From the NCBI GenBank assembly GCA_035693025.1, contig DASSHI010000004.1:1-64000 (forward strand): a stretch of DNA of 64,000 nt, written 5' to 3'. Positions 6,762-16,391 of the stretch are shown here, piece by piece (the first letter of the stretch is position 1; each line of letters starts with the position of its first letter). The translations under genes and the position numbers were made by a program. The notes beneath the pieces are model-generated. The model worked only from the letters and a program-made list of their open reading frames with translations, was not told the origin of the DNA and searched no databases. Source of the stretch: VRUE01 sp035693025. GTDB taxonomy: Bacteria > Actinomycetota > Thermoleophilia > Solirubrobacterales > 70-9.

Positions 6762-8203
6762 CCCCAGCCGACGAGTGCGACGTCGCCATCGTCGGCGGCG
6801 GGGCAGCGGGGCTCTGGGCGGCGTTGCGCGCGGCGGAGCAGGGCGCGTCCGTCTGCGTCATCTCGCGCACGCCGCTCTCGCAGAGCGCCAGCTTCTGGGC
6901 CCAGGGCGGTCTTGCCGCCGCGCTCGAGCCCGGCGACTCCCCGGCCCAGCACGAGGCCGACACGATCGCCGCGGGCCGCGGGCTCTGCCGACCCTCGGCC
7001 GTGCACGTCCTGGCCGAAGAGGCCCCGCAGGCGGTGGCGGAACTGCGCCGGCGGGGAGTCGCCTTCGACCTCGACGAGGTGGGGGAGCTCGCCCTCGGGC
7101 TCGAGGGGGGGCACACCCGGCGGCGAATCGTCCATGCAGGCGGCAGCCAGACCGGCCGCGAGATAACGGCGAAGCTGGCGCAGATGGCCGCCGCGGAGGC
7201 ACGGATCGACGTGCGCGAGCGGACCTCGGCGGTTGCCCTCTGGAGTAACGGCGAGCGCTGCCACGGCCTGATCGCCGACGGCGGGCCCATCGCCGCCGCG
7301 GCTACCGTGATCGCGACCGGGGGCGGCGCGGCGCTCTGGCAGCGGACCAGCAACCCGCGCGGGGCTATCGGCGCCGGGCCGGTGATCGCGGCGGCCGCCG
7401 GGGCCGACCTCGCAGACCTCGAGTTCTGCCAGTTCCACCCGACCGCGCTCGACCTGCCGGGGAGCCGCTTCGACGGGATGCTGGTGACCGAGGCGATCAG
7501 GGGCGAGGGCGCGATGCTGCTCGACGCCGCCGGCCGCCGCTTCACCGACGAGCTGGCGCCGCGCGACGCGGTCACCGCCGCGATCCTCGACCGGACCGAG
7601 GCCGACGCGGGCGCCGGTGTCCGGCTCGACCTGCGCCAGATCGATCCTGCGCGCTTCCCCAACGTCTTCGACTCGCTGCGCGAGGCCGGCTTCGACCCGG
7701 GCCGCGAGCCGATCCCGGTCGCCCCCGCCGCGCATTACACGATGGGCGGCATCGCGGTGGACCTCGACGGGCGCTCGTCCCTGCCCGGCCTCTTCGCGGT
7801 CGGCGAGTGCTCGTGCACCGGACTGCACGGCGCCAACCGGCTCGCCTCCAACTCGCTCAGCGAGTGCTTCGTCTTCGGCGCCCGTGCTGCCGGCGCGGCG
7901 CTCGACGAGAAGGCGCCGACCAGCCGCCCGGCGCCCGGCGATTGGCGCTTCGCTCCGCCGCGCGAGGCGACCCGGGAGGCCGTCTGGCGGCTGGCCGGCC
8001 CGCTGCGCCGGGCCGAGCAGCTGCGCGAGCTGTGCGCCGACCCCTACCCGCTCGCCGCGGCGATCGCGACCTGCGCGCTGGAGCGGGAGGAGTCCCGCGG
8101 CGGCCACCTGCGCGCCGACCGTCCCACGATCGATCCCGAGCTCGACGGCATCCACATCGTCCGCGGCCCGGACGGGGAGACGCGCCGCGAAGAATGGCGC
8201 TGA
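6758..8203 (+). CDS. nadB: L-aspartate oxidase, apparently with a non-canonical ATA start
   Basis: FAD enzyme that oxidises L-aspartate to iminoaspartate for quinolinate and NAD synthesis. The FAD-binding CDVAIVGGGAAGLWAA is at residues ~7-22, SFWAQGGLAAAL near 50, the active-site HYTMGGI near 330, and GLHGANRLASNSLSECFVFG near 360. A TTG at 6824 would delete the GxGxxG loop. In the open frame (after the stop at 6647-6649) there is no ATG, GTG or TTG before it. The ATA at 6758 overlaps the upstream TAG exactly where a 4-bp coupled start would be, so I place the start there. A start-codon mutation or read error is the alternative. It overlaps hyuA by 10 bp. Confidence 0.88.
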   Translation: MAPADECDVAIVGGGAAGLWAALRAAEQGASVCVISRTPLSQSASFWAQGGLAAALEPGDSPAQHEADTIAAGRGLCRPSAVHVLAEEAPQAVAELRRRGVAFDLDEVGELALGLEGGHTRRRIVHAGGSQTGREITAKLAQMAAAEARIDVRERTSAVALWSNGERCHGLIADGGPIAAAATVIATGGGAALWQRTSNPRGAIGAGPVIAAAAGADLADLEFCQFHPTALDLPGSRFDGMLVTEAIRGEGAMLLDAAGRRFTDELAPRDAVTAAILDRTEADAGAGVRLDLRQIDPARFPNVFDSLREAGFDPGREPIPVAPAAHYTMGGIAVDLDGRSSLPGLFAVGECSCTGLHGANRLASNSLSECFVFGARAAGAALDEKAPTSRPAPGDWRFAPPREATREAVWRLAGPLRRAEQLRELCADPYPLAAAIATCALEREESRGGHLRADRPTIDPELDGIHIVRGPDGETRREEWR

Positions 8204-10160
8204 TCGGAGTCGACGTCGGCGGGACCTTCACCGACGCGGTCCTCTTCGACGGCGCGGCCATCCACACCGCGAAGCTGCCGACGACGCCGGAGGACCAATC
8301 CGCTGGCGTGATCGCCGCGGTCGGGGAGGTGCTGAGGCGGGCGGGCACCCGTGCGGAGGAGGTGGAGTCGTTCGCCCACGGGATGACCGTCGGCACCAAC
8401 GCGCTGCTCGAGGAAAGCGGCGCGCGCACCGCACTGGTCGCCACCAGGGGCTTCTCGGACCTGCTCGAGATCGGCCGCCAGGAGCGGCCTGAGCTCTACC
8501 GCCTCTGCAGCCCGAAGCCGGCGCCCCTGGTCGAGCCGGGGCTGCGCTTCGAGGCGGCCGAGCGGGTCGGGCCCGCAGGTGAGATCGAGCCGCTCGGCGA
8601 TGGCGAGCTCGAGCGGCTTGCGGCCCTCGTTCGCGACAGCGGCGCCGAATCCGTTGCGATCTGCCTCCTCTTCTCGTATCTCGACCCTGCCCACGAGCGG
8701 AAGATCGCCGAGCACCTGCGACGCGAGCTGCCCGACCTGCACGTCTCCGCGTCGCACGAGGTACTGCCCCATTTCCGCGAGTACGAGCGCTGCTCGACGA
8801 CGACCATCGACGCCTATCTCTCGCCCCTGCTCGGCCGCTATCTGGGACGGCTGGGAGAGGCCGCCGCGCGAGCCGGCCTGCCCGAGCCCGTCGTGATGCA
8901 GTCCTCCGGCGGCGTCGCCGCGACCGGCGACGCGGCGCGCGCCGGGGCCTGGAGCGTCCTCTCCGGACCGGCCGGAGGCGCGGTCGGGGCCGGGCTGCTC
9001 GCCCGCGCCGCGGGGGACGGCGACGCGCTCGGGCTCGACATGGGCGGCACCTCGTGCGACGTCTGCGTGATCGAAGCCGGCGAGGTGCGACGAACCGACG
9101 CGCGGCAGATCGAGGGCCGCACGATCCAGCTGCCGATGGTCGACGTCCACACGGTCGGCGCCGGCGGCGGCTCGATCGGCTGGCGCGATCCCGGCGGCGC
9201 ACTGCGGGTCGGGCCGCGCTCGGCCGGGGCCGTGCCGGGCCCCGCCTGCTACGGCCGCGGGGGGAGCGAGCCGACCGTCACCGACGCCAACCTGTTGCTC
9301 GGCAACCTCGCCGCCGCCTCGACCCTGGCAGGGGGCGTGGCGCTGGACGTCGAGGCGGCCCGCGGCGCGATCGCGGGCCTCGCCGGCGCGCTCGGCCTCG
9401 ACGAGCTGCAAACCGCCGAGGGAATCGTGCGCGTCGCCAACCAGGAGATGGTGCGGGCGCTGCGTGTCGTCACCGTCGAGCGTGGCATCGACCCCCGCGG
9501 CTTCGCCCTGCTCCCCTTCGGCGGCGCCGGGCCGATGCACGCGGCCGCGATCGCGGCCGAGCTTGGCATCGGGCGCATCCTCTGCCCCCGTGCGGGTGGG
9601 GTCCTCTCCGCACTCGGCCTCTGCGCCTCGGACCTGCGCCGCGACACCACCCGCACGGTGATGCTGAGCGGGGCCGAGCTCAGCGCCGAGCGGGTCGCGG
9701 CCGAGGTCGAGGAGCTCGTCGCGCTGCTCGGCGCCCCCGGTGAGCCGGAAGTCGTCTACGAGCTGCGCTACGCGGGTCAGGCCTTCGAGCTGCCGGTGCC
9801 CGGGAACACCCATCCGGATCCGGCCGACCTCGCCGCCCGCTTCGAGCAGGAGCACCAGCGACGCTACGGCCACCGCGACCCCGACGGCGAGATCGTCCTC
9901 GTCCACATCCGCCTCGCCTTGGTGGCGCCCGGTCCGCGTCCGCAACTCGCGGCGGCGCCCGAAGCCGAGCTGGAAAAGGGCGGCCGCCAGGTCCGCTTCG
10001 ACGGCGAGTGGGTCGAGACGCCGGTGCTGCGCGGCGAGCCGCCCGCCGGCCTGCGGGCCGAAGGCCCGGTGGTCTTCGAGCTGCCCGAGGCGACCTTCGT
10101 CGTCCCGCCCGGCTGGCGCACCGAGGTCGACGACGCGGGAACGATTCGGGCGGAGGCGGG

Positions 10161-10164
<4 letters not shown>
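8194..10164 (+). CDS. hyuA: Hydantoinase/oxoprolinase subunit A
   Basis: 656 residues from MALIGVDVGGTFTDAVLF, the phosphate-binding start of the ASKHA-like HyuA fold. It also has MTVGTNALLEESGART near residue 65, GLDMGGTSCDVCVIE near 278 and VDVHTVGAGGGSIGW near 315. With HyuB it forms an ATP-dependent cyclic amidase family (N-methylhydantoin, 5-oxoproline or acetophenone carboxylase type); the substrate cannot be assigned. It overlaps nadB by 10 bp and hyuB by 4 bp (ATGA). The frame extends upstream, but the family N-terminus fixes ATG 8194. Confidence 0.92.
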
Positions 10165-11711
<1,547 letters not shown>

Positions 11712-11746
11712 TTTGGCGATTTGAGCCAGCTGGTCTAGAATGCGCG

Positions 11747-11785
11747 GCCTTGGGCGGGGCTCTCGCCTGGACAGGGGTCCAAGGC
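11747..11785 (+). terminator. Weak hairpin downstream of hyuB
   Basis: Inverted repeat GCCTTGG (11747-11753) / CCAAGGC (11779-11785) with a 25-nt loop and no T-tract, in the 122-bp gap before the DUF1802 gene. It is a possible terminator; the long loop makes this weak. Confidence 0.25.
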
Positions 11786-11833
11786 GCCAACCTCCCAGTC
11801 AACGATTCACCGGCCTTAGCTGGACACTTCAAT

Positions 11834-12463
11834 ATGCCGATCGCTTTAAAGGAATGGGCTGTAACCGTGCGCGCTCTAGCCGAGGGCGAGCAGTTGCTGA
11901 CCCTGCGCAAGGGCGGCATCCGCGAGGACAACAAGCACTTCGAGCTCGAGCACGAGCGCTTCTTCCTCTATCCCACCTTCGACCACCAGCGGAACAACCT
12001 CGTCCGCGAGTCCCACCACCCCGAGCTGCGCCGGGCGCTCGAGGAGGGTGTCTGGCCGGACGAGGAGCCGCCCCCCGCGGCGTTGATCCAGGACGGGGGC
12101 ATCCCCCAGCCCGACCGCGTGCGGCTGCGCTGCTGGGCCGAGGTGACCGACCACCTGACGGTCACCAACCCGCGCATCGTGGACGACCTCTCGCCCTATT
12201 ACGTCTGGACTCCGGACTACGCCGAGAAGCGGCTCAACTGGAAGCGCCGCCACCCACTGCACATCCTGCTGCTGCGGGTCCATCGCATCCCCCGGCCGGT
12301 CACGGTCCGGGTTCGCGACGAGTACCACGGCTGCCGTTCCTGGGTCGAGATCGACCGCGAACTTCCCTTCGAGGGCACCCCCGTCATGGCCGACGAGGAG
12401 TTCGACCGCGCACGTAGCGAGATTCACTCGGCGTGCACGGCTGCCGAGCCGGTCTTGGTCTAA
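11834..12463 (+). CDS. DUF1802 family protein
   Basis: 209 residues starting MPIALKEWAVTVRALAEGEQ. The KEWAV...LLTLRKGGIRE start followed by FFLYPTFDHQ is typical of DUF1802 proteins, which are cytosolic and of unknown function. The middle has a WAEVTDHLTV strand and the C-terminal third contains LLRVHRIPRPVTV. No catalytic motif is evident. The frame is open far upstream within hyuB, but homology-like content begins here and ATG 11834 is the natural start. Confidence 0.75.
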   Translation: MPIALKEWAVTVRALAEGEQLLTLRKGGIREDNKHFELEHERFFLYPTFDHQRNNLVRESHHPELRRALEEGVWPDEEPPPAALIQDGGIPQPDRVRLRCWAEVTDHLTVTNPRIVDDLSPYYVWTPDYAEKRLNWKRRHPLHILLLRVHRIPRPVTVRVRDEYHGCRSWVEIDRELPFEGTPVMADEEFDRARSEIHSACTAAEPVLV

Positions 12464-12474
12464 GCCTTCGGTTG

Positions 12475-12480
12475 TAGGCT
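12475..12480 (+). promoter_or_regulatory. Candidate -10 (TAGGCT) ahead of the peptidase-like gene
   Basis: TAGGCT ends 6 nt before an in-frame ATC at 12487, the same spacing as leaderless starts elsewhere here (for example TAGGAT before the IscR-like gene). Confidence 0.3.
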
Positions 12481-12573
12481 CGCCTCATCCCTTGGGTCGA
12501 GACTCACTCGCTGAGCTTCACCGCGCGTCACGACAGCGGCGACGCCACGTTCGCGGAGCGGACGCTGGACCGG

Positions 12574-13242
12574 ATGGAGGAACTGCGGCTGCGGCTCGAG
12601 GACCGCTTCGAGGCCGTGCCCGGCGAAGTCACGGTCGTCGTCCACACCAACCCGGCCCTGCTCTCCGTCGCCCACCCCGTCCTGCCGGCCGCGCGCTGGT
12701 CGGCGGCCCCCGCCGGGCGCCGCTACCTCGCCGGCTGGGCGATGGCGACCGAGCTGCACGTGCTCAACGACCCCCACATGGAAAAGCGCGCCGCCGGCGA
12801 TGACTCGCGCGAGGCGCTGCGGGGGACCGCGGAGCGCCTCTACGCCCAGCTGGTGATCGCCGCCAACAACCCAGACCTGCCTCCCTCGTGGACGCCGCGC
12901 CGCTTCGTCCGCTACCTCGGCTGGGCCTGGCTGGTCGAAGGCGCCGCCCAGTACTTCGCCCGCCAGGTCAGCCTCTACCGCGCCGCCGTGATCCGCCGCC
13001 TGCGCGAGAGCTCCCGACCCTCCTTCCCCCCCTCGCGCCGCGACGCGGTCATCCTCGGCGGCACGATCTTCGACCTGCTGGAGACCGAACGGGGCCCCGA
13101 GGCGTGCAAACGCCTCGCCCTGAAGATCCTCCCCGGCGGCTCCACCCCCACGCTCGAAGCGGCCTTCGACGCCCGGGTGGGCGAAATCGAGGACGCCTGG
13201 CGCGACTACCTCCGCGCCATCGCCCGCCCCGGGGCCATCTAG
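12574..13242 (+). CDS. Peptidase MA-like protein lacking HExxH
   Basis: 222 residues from ATG 12574. The frame stays open and protein-like upstream to about 12481 (WVETHSLSFTARHDSGDATF), so the true start is probably near 12487, where only ATC or CTG codons are available. WLVEGAAQYFAR (near residue 115) matches the glutamate-zincin helix seen after HExxH in MA-clan peptidases (W-x-x-E-G-x-A-x-Y). The usual HExxH is absent: that position reads RRFVRYLGWAW. It is probably catalytically dead or a divergent fold member. The stop overlaps the convergent TetR stop by 4 bp. Confidence 0.65.
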   Translation: MEELRLRLEDRFEAVPGEVTVVVHTNPALLSVAHPVLPAARWSAAPAGRRYLAGWAMATELHVLNDPHMEKRAAGDDSREALRGTAERLYAQLVIAANNPDLPPSWTPRRFVRYLGWAWLVEGAAQYFARQVSLYRAAVIRRLRESSRPSFPPSRRDAVILGGTIFDLLETERGPEACKRLALKILPGGSTPTLEAAFDARVGEIEDAWRDYLRAIARPGAI

Positions 13243-13886
13243 GCGCTCCAGGCTTCCCCGGCCTGGGCGCGCTCGAAGCCGATCCAGAGGGCGTTCATCG
13301 CGGTGGCGACGACGCGCTCGCGCGGGACCTCGGGGTGTTCGGACCACCACACGGCAAGGCCCTGGAGGACGCCGCGAAGGACGACCCAGACCATTTCGAT
13401 GCCCTCTCCGGCCACCGACCCGGCGAGATTCCCGGCGCCGGGCTCGGCGGCGAAGAGCGGCAGGATCGCCTCGCGACTCTGCTGGGCTACCTCGGCGTGG
13501 ACGGCCTCGATCTCCGGGTCGGTGCTGTAGCGGAAGAGGACGCGACCGGCGAAGGGGTGCAGTTCGACGTAAGCGAACCAGGCGTCGAAGGACTCGGCCA
13601 CCCGCTGTTGGAGCGGCCCCTCGTCGGCGAAGTGCTCGCGCCAGACCTCGCGCAGCTCGGCGAAATGACGCTCGAGCAGGTGACGGTAGAGGTCGCGCTT
13701 GGACGCGAAGTGTTCGTAGACGACCGGCGGAGTGACGCCCGAGCCCCGCGCGATCTCCTCGATCGAGGCGCCGCGGTAGCCACGCTCGGCGAAGAGGACC
13801 GCCGCCGCGCCGGCGATCACCTCGCGGCGGGCCGCCGCCGTCATCCGCCGCCGCGGCGGCGCGGTCTTCTCAGCTTCGGTTGACAA
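13239..13886 (-). CDS. TetR-family transcriptional regulator
   Basis: 215 residues, TTG start (TTG TCA ACC). N-terminal HTH at residues ~18-62: VIAGAAAVLFAERGYRGASI then EEIARGSGVTPPVVYEHFAS. The C-terminal ligand domain is helical and of unknown specificity. It is divergent from the CrtA-like monooxygenase across an 81-bp gap, so that gene is the likely target. Confidence 0.9.
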   Translation of the reverse strand: MSTEAEKTAPPRRRMTAAARREVIAGAAAVLFAERGYRGASIEEIARGSGVTPPVVYEHFASKRDLYRHLLERHFAELREVWREHFADEGPLQQRVAESFDAWFAYVELHPFAGRVLFRYSTDPEIEAVHAEVAQQSREAILPLFAAEPGAGNLAGSVAGEGIEMVWVVLRGVLQGLAVWWSEHPEVPRERVVATAMNALWIGFERAQAGEAWSA

Positions 13887-13950
13887 CTTAGTCTTGCCTA
13901 GGTACGGTCTTCGACGACGACTTCTTAATTGTCGCTAGGTTAGCCACTGA

Positions 13951-13957
13951 GCAGGAG
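13951..13957 (+). promoter_or_regulatory. Strong Shine-Dalgarno of the CrtA-like gene
   Basis: A GCAGGAGGTA stretch sits about 9 nt before ATG 13968. It stands out because most unit-first genes here lack such a site. A TAGGTT hexamer lies just upstream at 13936-13941. Confidence 0.5.
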
Positions 13958-13967
13958 GTAGCCTCAG

Positions 13968-14648
13968 ATGATCGTCTCCGTGCACCTCGCCGACGTCGGC
14001 TGGCGCCGGGCGCCTCGCATGCTGCGCGGGCAGCCGAGCCCGAGCGACGTTCCCGGCCTGACCTATGCCGAACCGGTCCTCAGCACGCCTCTCCGCAAGG
14101 GCCCTGTGCCCCGGCCGGGACCCGGGCGGATCGGCCTGATCGCCGCCTGGGAGGACGACCTCGCCCTCGACCGCTTCCTCGGCAGCCACCCCTTCGCCGC
14201 GCGCTTCGCCGGCGGTTGGCACGTGCGGCTCGAGCCCCTGCGAGTCTACGGCTCGTGGTCCCGGATGCCGGGGCTGCCGGCGACGGAGAGGCCGGTCGAA
14301 GACGCGGAGCCGGTCGCCGTGCTGACGCTGGGCCATACGAAACTCCATCGCGCCGTTCCTTTCCTGCGCGCCTCGGAGCCGGCAGAGCGCGCGGCGGTCG
14401 GCGAACCGGCCGTACTCGCCTCGACGGCCTTCGCCCGCCCCCCGCGCTTCGTCTCGACCTTCTCCCTGTGGCGCAGCGCCGGAGAGATGCGCGAGTACGC
14501 GCACCGCTCGGGTGGCGCCCATCAGGCAGCGGTCAGGGCCGACCGGGCCAAGCCGTTCCACCGCGAAGCGGCCTTCATCCGCTTCCGCCCCTACGCCTCG
14601 CAGGGCAACTGGGACGGCCGCAACCCGCTGAGCGCCGTAGAGGTTTGA
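13968..14648 (+). CDS. Spheroidene monooxygenase (CrtA)-like protein
   Basis: 226 residues. The C-terminal region FVSTFSLWRSAGEMREYAHR followed by DRAKPFHREAAFIRFRPYAS and WDGRNPL matches the CrtA-like/dimeric alpha-beta barrel monooxygenase family, probably haem- or cofactor-independent oxygenases of lipophilic substrates. No carotenoid gene is nearby, so the carotenoid role is not supported here. Divergent from TetR. The last codons (GCC GTA GAG GTT TGA) are formed by the left arm of a palindromic terminator. Confidence 0.7.
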   Translation: MIVSVHLADVGWRRAPRMLRGQPSPSDVPGLTYAEPVLSTPLRKGPVPRPGPGRIGLIAAWEDDLALDRFLGSHPFAARFAGGWHVRLEPLRVYGSWSRMPGLPATERPVEDAEPVAVLTLGHTKLHRAVPFLRASEPAERAAVGEPAVLASTAFARPPRFVSTFSLWRSAGEMREYAHRSGGAHQAAVRADRAKPFHREAAFIRFRPYASQGNWDGRNPLSAVEV

Positions 14649-14678
14649 GCCGCTATGCGAACCAAACCTCTACGGCGC
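14632..14678. terminator. Palindromic element (family 1, copy A), bidirectional terminator
   Basis: Perfect 16-bp arms: GCGCCGTAGAGGTTTG at 14632-14647 and its complement at 14663-14678, loop 15 nt. It lies exactly between convergent genes, contains the stop of the CrtA-like gene and touches the stop of the DUF2007 gene. It shares arm and loop sequence with copies at 28733 and 57829. Confidence 0.8.
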
Positions 14679-14917
14679 TAGTCGGAGCCGGGAGTCCCCT
14701 CGAGCACGGCGCGGGCCTTCTCGGCAAGCTCCTCTACGACGAGGACTTCGCGCGGGCCGGCGGCGAGGAAGTCGGGGACGTCCCAGCCCGCGGCGCGGCG
14801 CAGCATGCTGGGAATTCCGTGCTCGGAGAGCAGCCCCTGGATCATTTCCGCCTCGGCCTGCTGCTGCCCGTAGCCGACCTTGACCAGCCTGCCCTTGGGG
14901 GGCTTATTCGACGACAA
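14678..14917 (-). CDS. DUF2007-like small protein
   Basis: 79 residues, TTG start. VKVGYGQQQAEAEMIQGLLSE (split) and GIPSMLRR fit DUF2007, a small ferredoxin-like fold sometimes called a putative signal-transducing protein; VREVLV-type strands and a helix follow. No catalytic residues known. It overlaps the JAMM protease gene by 14 bp and appears to be its downstream partner. Confidence 0.65.
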   Translation of the reverse strand: MSSNKPPKGRLVKVGYGQQQAEAEMIQGLLSEHGIPSMLRRAAGWDVPDFLAAGPREVLVVEELAEKARAVLEGTPGSD

Positions 14918-15299
14918 GCTCCGCCTCTTCGATCCGACCGTCCCTGATCCAGAAGCCCTTCAGATCGGGAGCCTCCGGATCGGCGAGCGAGACGATCAGA
15001 TAAACGGCTTCCGGCCAGCCGGCGAGGTTGACGTCGGTCTGCGACGGATAGGCGGCGCTCTTCGTGTGCGAGTGGTAGATCGCCGTCAGCTCCTCCCCCG
15101 CGTCGTCGATCGCCCGCATCAACCGGAACTGCTCCTTGGCGTCGATCGAATAGCGCAGCGGGCTCGCCTCGGCGTTCTCGGCCCGGTACACCGTCCGCGC
15201 CTCGCCGTCCCCCCCACCGACCATCCCGCAGCACTCGTTCGGCAGGTCCTCCCGCGCGTGGGCGACGATCTCGTCGAGGAGGCTCTGGCTCAGGCGCAT
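14904..15299 (-). CDS. mec: JAMM/Mov34 metalloprotease, Mec+-like (releases cysteine from CysO)
   Basis: 131 residues. The JAMM zinc site is complete: E22 in PNECCGM, then HSHTKSAAYPSQTD near residue 76 (HxH-x7-S-x2-D). In Mycobacterium, Mec+ removes the cysteine added by CysM to the C-terminus of the carrier CysO. CysM, CysO and the E1 enzyme lie 2.5 kb upstream on the same strand, which supports this role. TAGCCT ends 9 nt before the ATG. Two secreted-protein genes separate it from cysM, unusual for this cluster. Confidence 0.85.
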   Translation of the reverse strand: MRLSQSLLDEIVAHAREDLPNECCGMVGGGDGEARTVYRAENAEASPLRYSIDAKEQFRLMRAIDDAGEELTAIYHSHTKSAAYPSQTDVNLAGWPEAVYLIVSLADPEAPDLKGFWIRDGRIEEAELVVE

Positions 15300-15311
15300 C
15301 GTCTGGCGAGG

Positions 15312-16391
15312 CTAGCGGACGTCCGATGCTCCCGTGCCGGCGACGATGCGAAGGGCATGCCAAGAGGGCTTCGGCCTCCCCTCGATGTCGAAGAGACCCG
15401 CGTACTGACAGAAGACGCAGTTGGAATCGGTGTATCCGAGGTCCTGCCAGGCAAACCAGTCGACACCCGCAATCCGCCACCGCCGCCGGTTGGCGATCAA
15501 GCGGTCATACACATGCCGCAAGAAGCGCGACTGGCCGTACCTTCCCTTGTCGAACGGATTGGGGAACACTCCATTCGAGGCGACACCGAGCTCGGTTATC
15601 AGCACCGGCGTGCCTGCGTCGCCCGCGACCGCCATCGCGCGCCTGATACGGCGGATCTCATATCCCACCCCGGCGATCGTCGGCGAATACGGATTGAGGG
15701 CCATGACGTCGAAGTCCCGCTTAACACCCCGCACGCGGTACAGATCGCGGATGAAATTCCACGGCAGCATTCCCGCCTCGACCGGTGCCACCGCGGCGGC
15801 GACTATCTGGGCGCCGCGATCGACGCCGCGGATGGCCCTCGAGGCGATGTCGAGCAGCCGGCCATAGCCCTGCGGCGATATGCGCGGGTGCCAGGCAAGC
15901 AGGAAGTTGGGCTCGTTCCAGATCTGCCAGCGGCGGATGGGCATGCGGTCAGCGCGGCCCCGCCAGAACGAACCCTCCGGGCCATAGCGATTGACCAGGT
16001 GACGAAGGAACATGCGCCAGGCCCGACGCCCTCGTGCGGTTCCCTGCGGAGGCCTCTCGTGGTCCCCCGTGAGCCACAGCGGCGAGCTCGCGACGAAAGG
16101 AAGCACTCGGATCCCCCGGCTCGCCGCGAGACCGACCACTTCATCGCTCGCAGTGAAGTCGTACTTCCCCGGCTGCGGCTCGATCTGGTCCCAGCCAAAG
16201 GAGATTCGGATGGACCCGATCACCCCTCGCATCCGATTGAAGTCGCTCACCCGAAGGGGTCCCTGAGGGACCACTCCGAAGAACCCACGCGGCAGCTTGG
16301 CATTCGCCATAGCCGGCCAGATGCCGATGATGCATAGCAGGGCGGCGAGCGTCGCGACCCACGCCCCCCGACTCCTAGCGCGAACGGACAG
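15312..16391 (-). CDS. Secreted glycoside hydrolase-like TIM-barrel protein
   Basis: At least 332 residues from ATG 16310. The barrel has RISFGWDQIEPQPGKYDF (strand 2), WQIWNEPNF with the likely acid/base Glu, and VLITELGV with the likely nucleophile Glu, as in clan GH-A (GH5/GH39-like). Upstream of ATG 16310 the same frame encodes VATLAALLCIIGIWPAMANA, a textbook signal peptide. The only initiators there are CTGs, for example 16391, so I place the start at 16391. Substrate unknown. It lies between mec and cysM. Confidence 0.7.
   Translation of the reverse strand: MSVRARSRGAWVATLAALLCIIGIWPAMANAKLPRGFFGVVPQGPLRVSDFNRMRGVIGSIRISFGWDQIEPQPGKYDFTASDEVVGLAASRGIRVLPFVASSPLWLTGDHERPPQGTARGRRAWRMFLRHLVNRYGPEGSFWRGRADRMPIRRWQIWNEPNFLLAWHPRISPQGYGRLLDIASRAIRGVDRGAQIVAAAVAPVEAGMLPWNFIRDLYRVRGVKRDFDVMALNPYSPTIAGVGYEIRRIRRAMAVAGDAGTPVLITELGVASNGVFPNPFDKGRYGQSRFLRHVYDRLIANRRRWRIAGVDWFAWQDLGYTDSNCVFCQYAGLFDIEGRPKPSWHALRIVAGTGASDVR

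Noticed and set aside
5338..7662. A 774-codon minus-strand frame across the glycosyltransferase, coiled-coil and nadB genes
   Set aside because: It spans three well-supported plus-strand genes and has shadow composition.
8044..9945. A 633-codon frame opposite hyuA
   Set aside because: Shadow of a strongly supported family protein.
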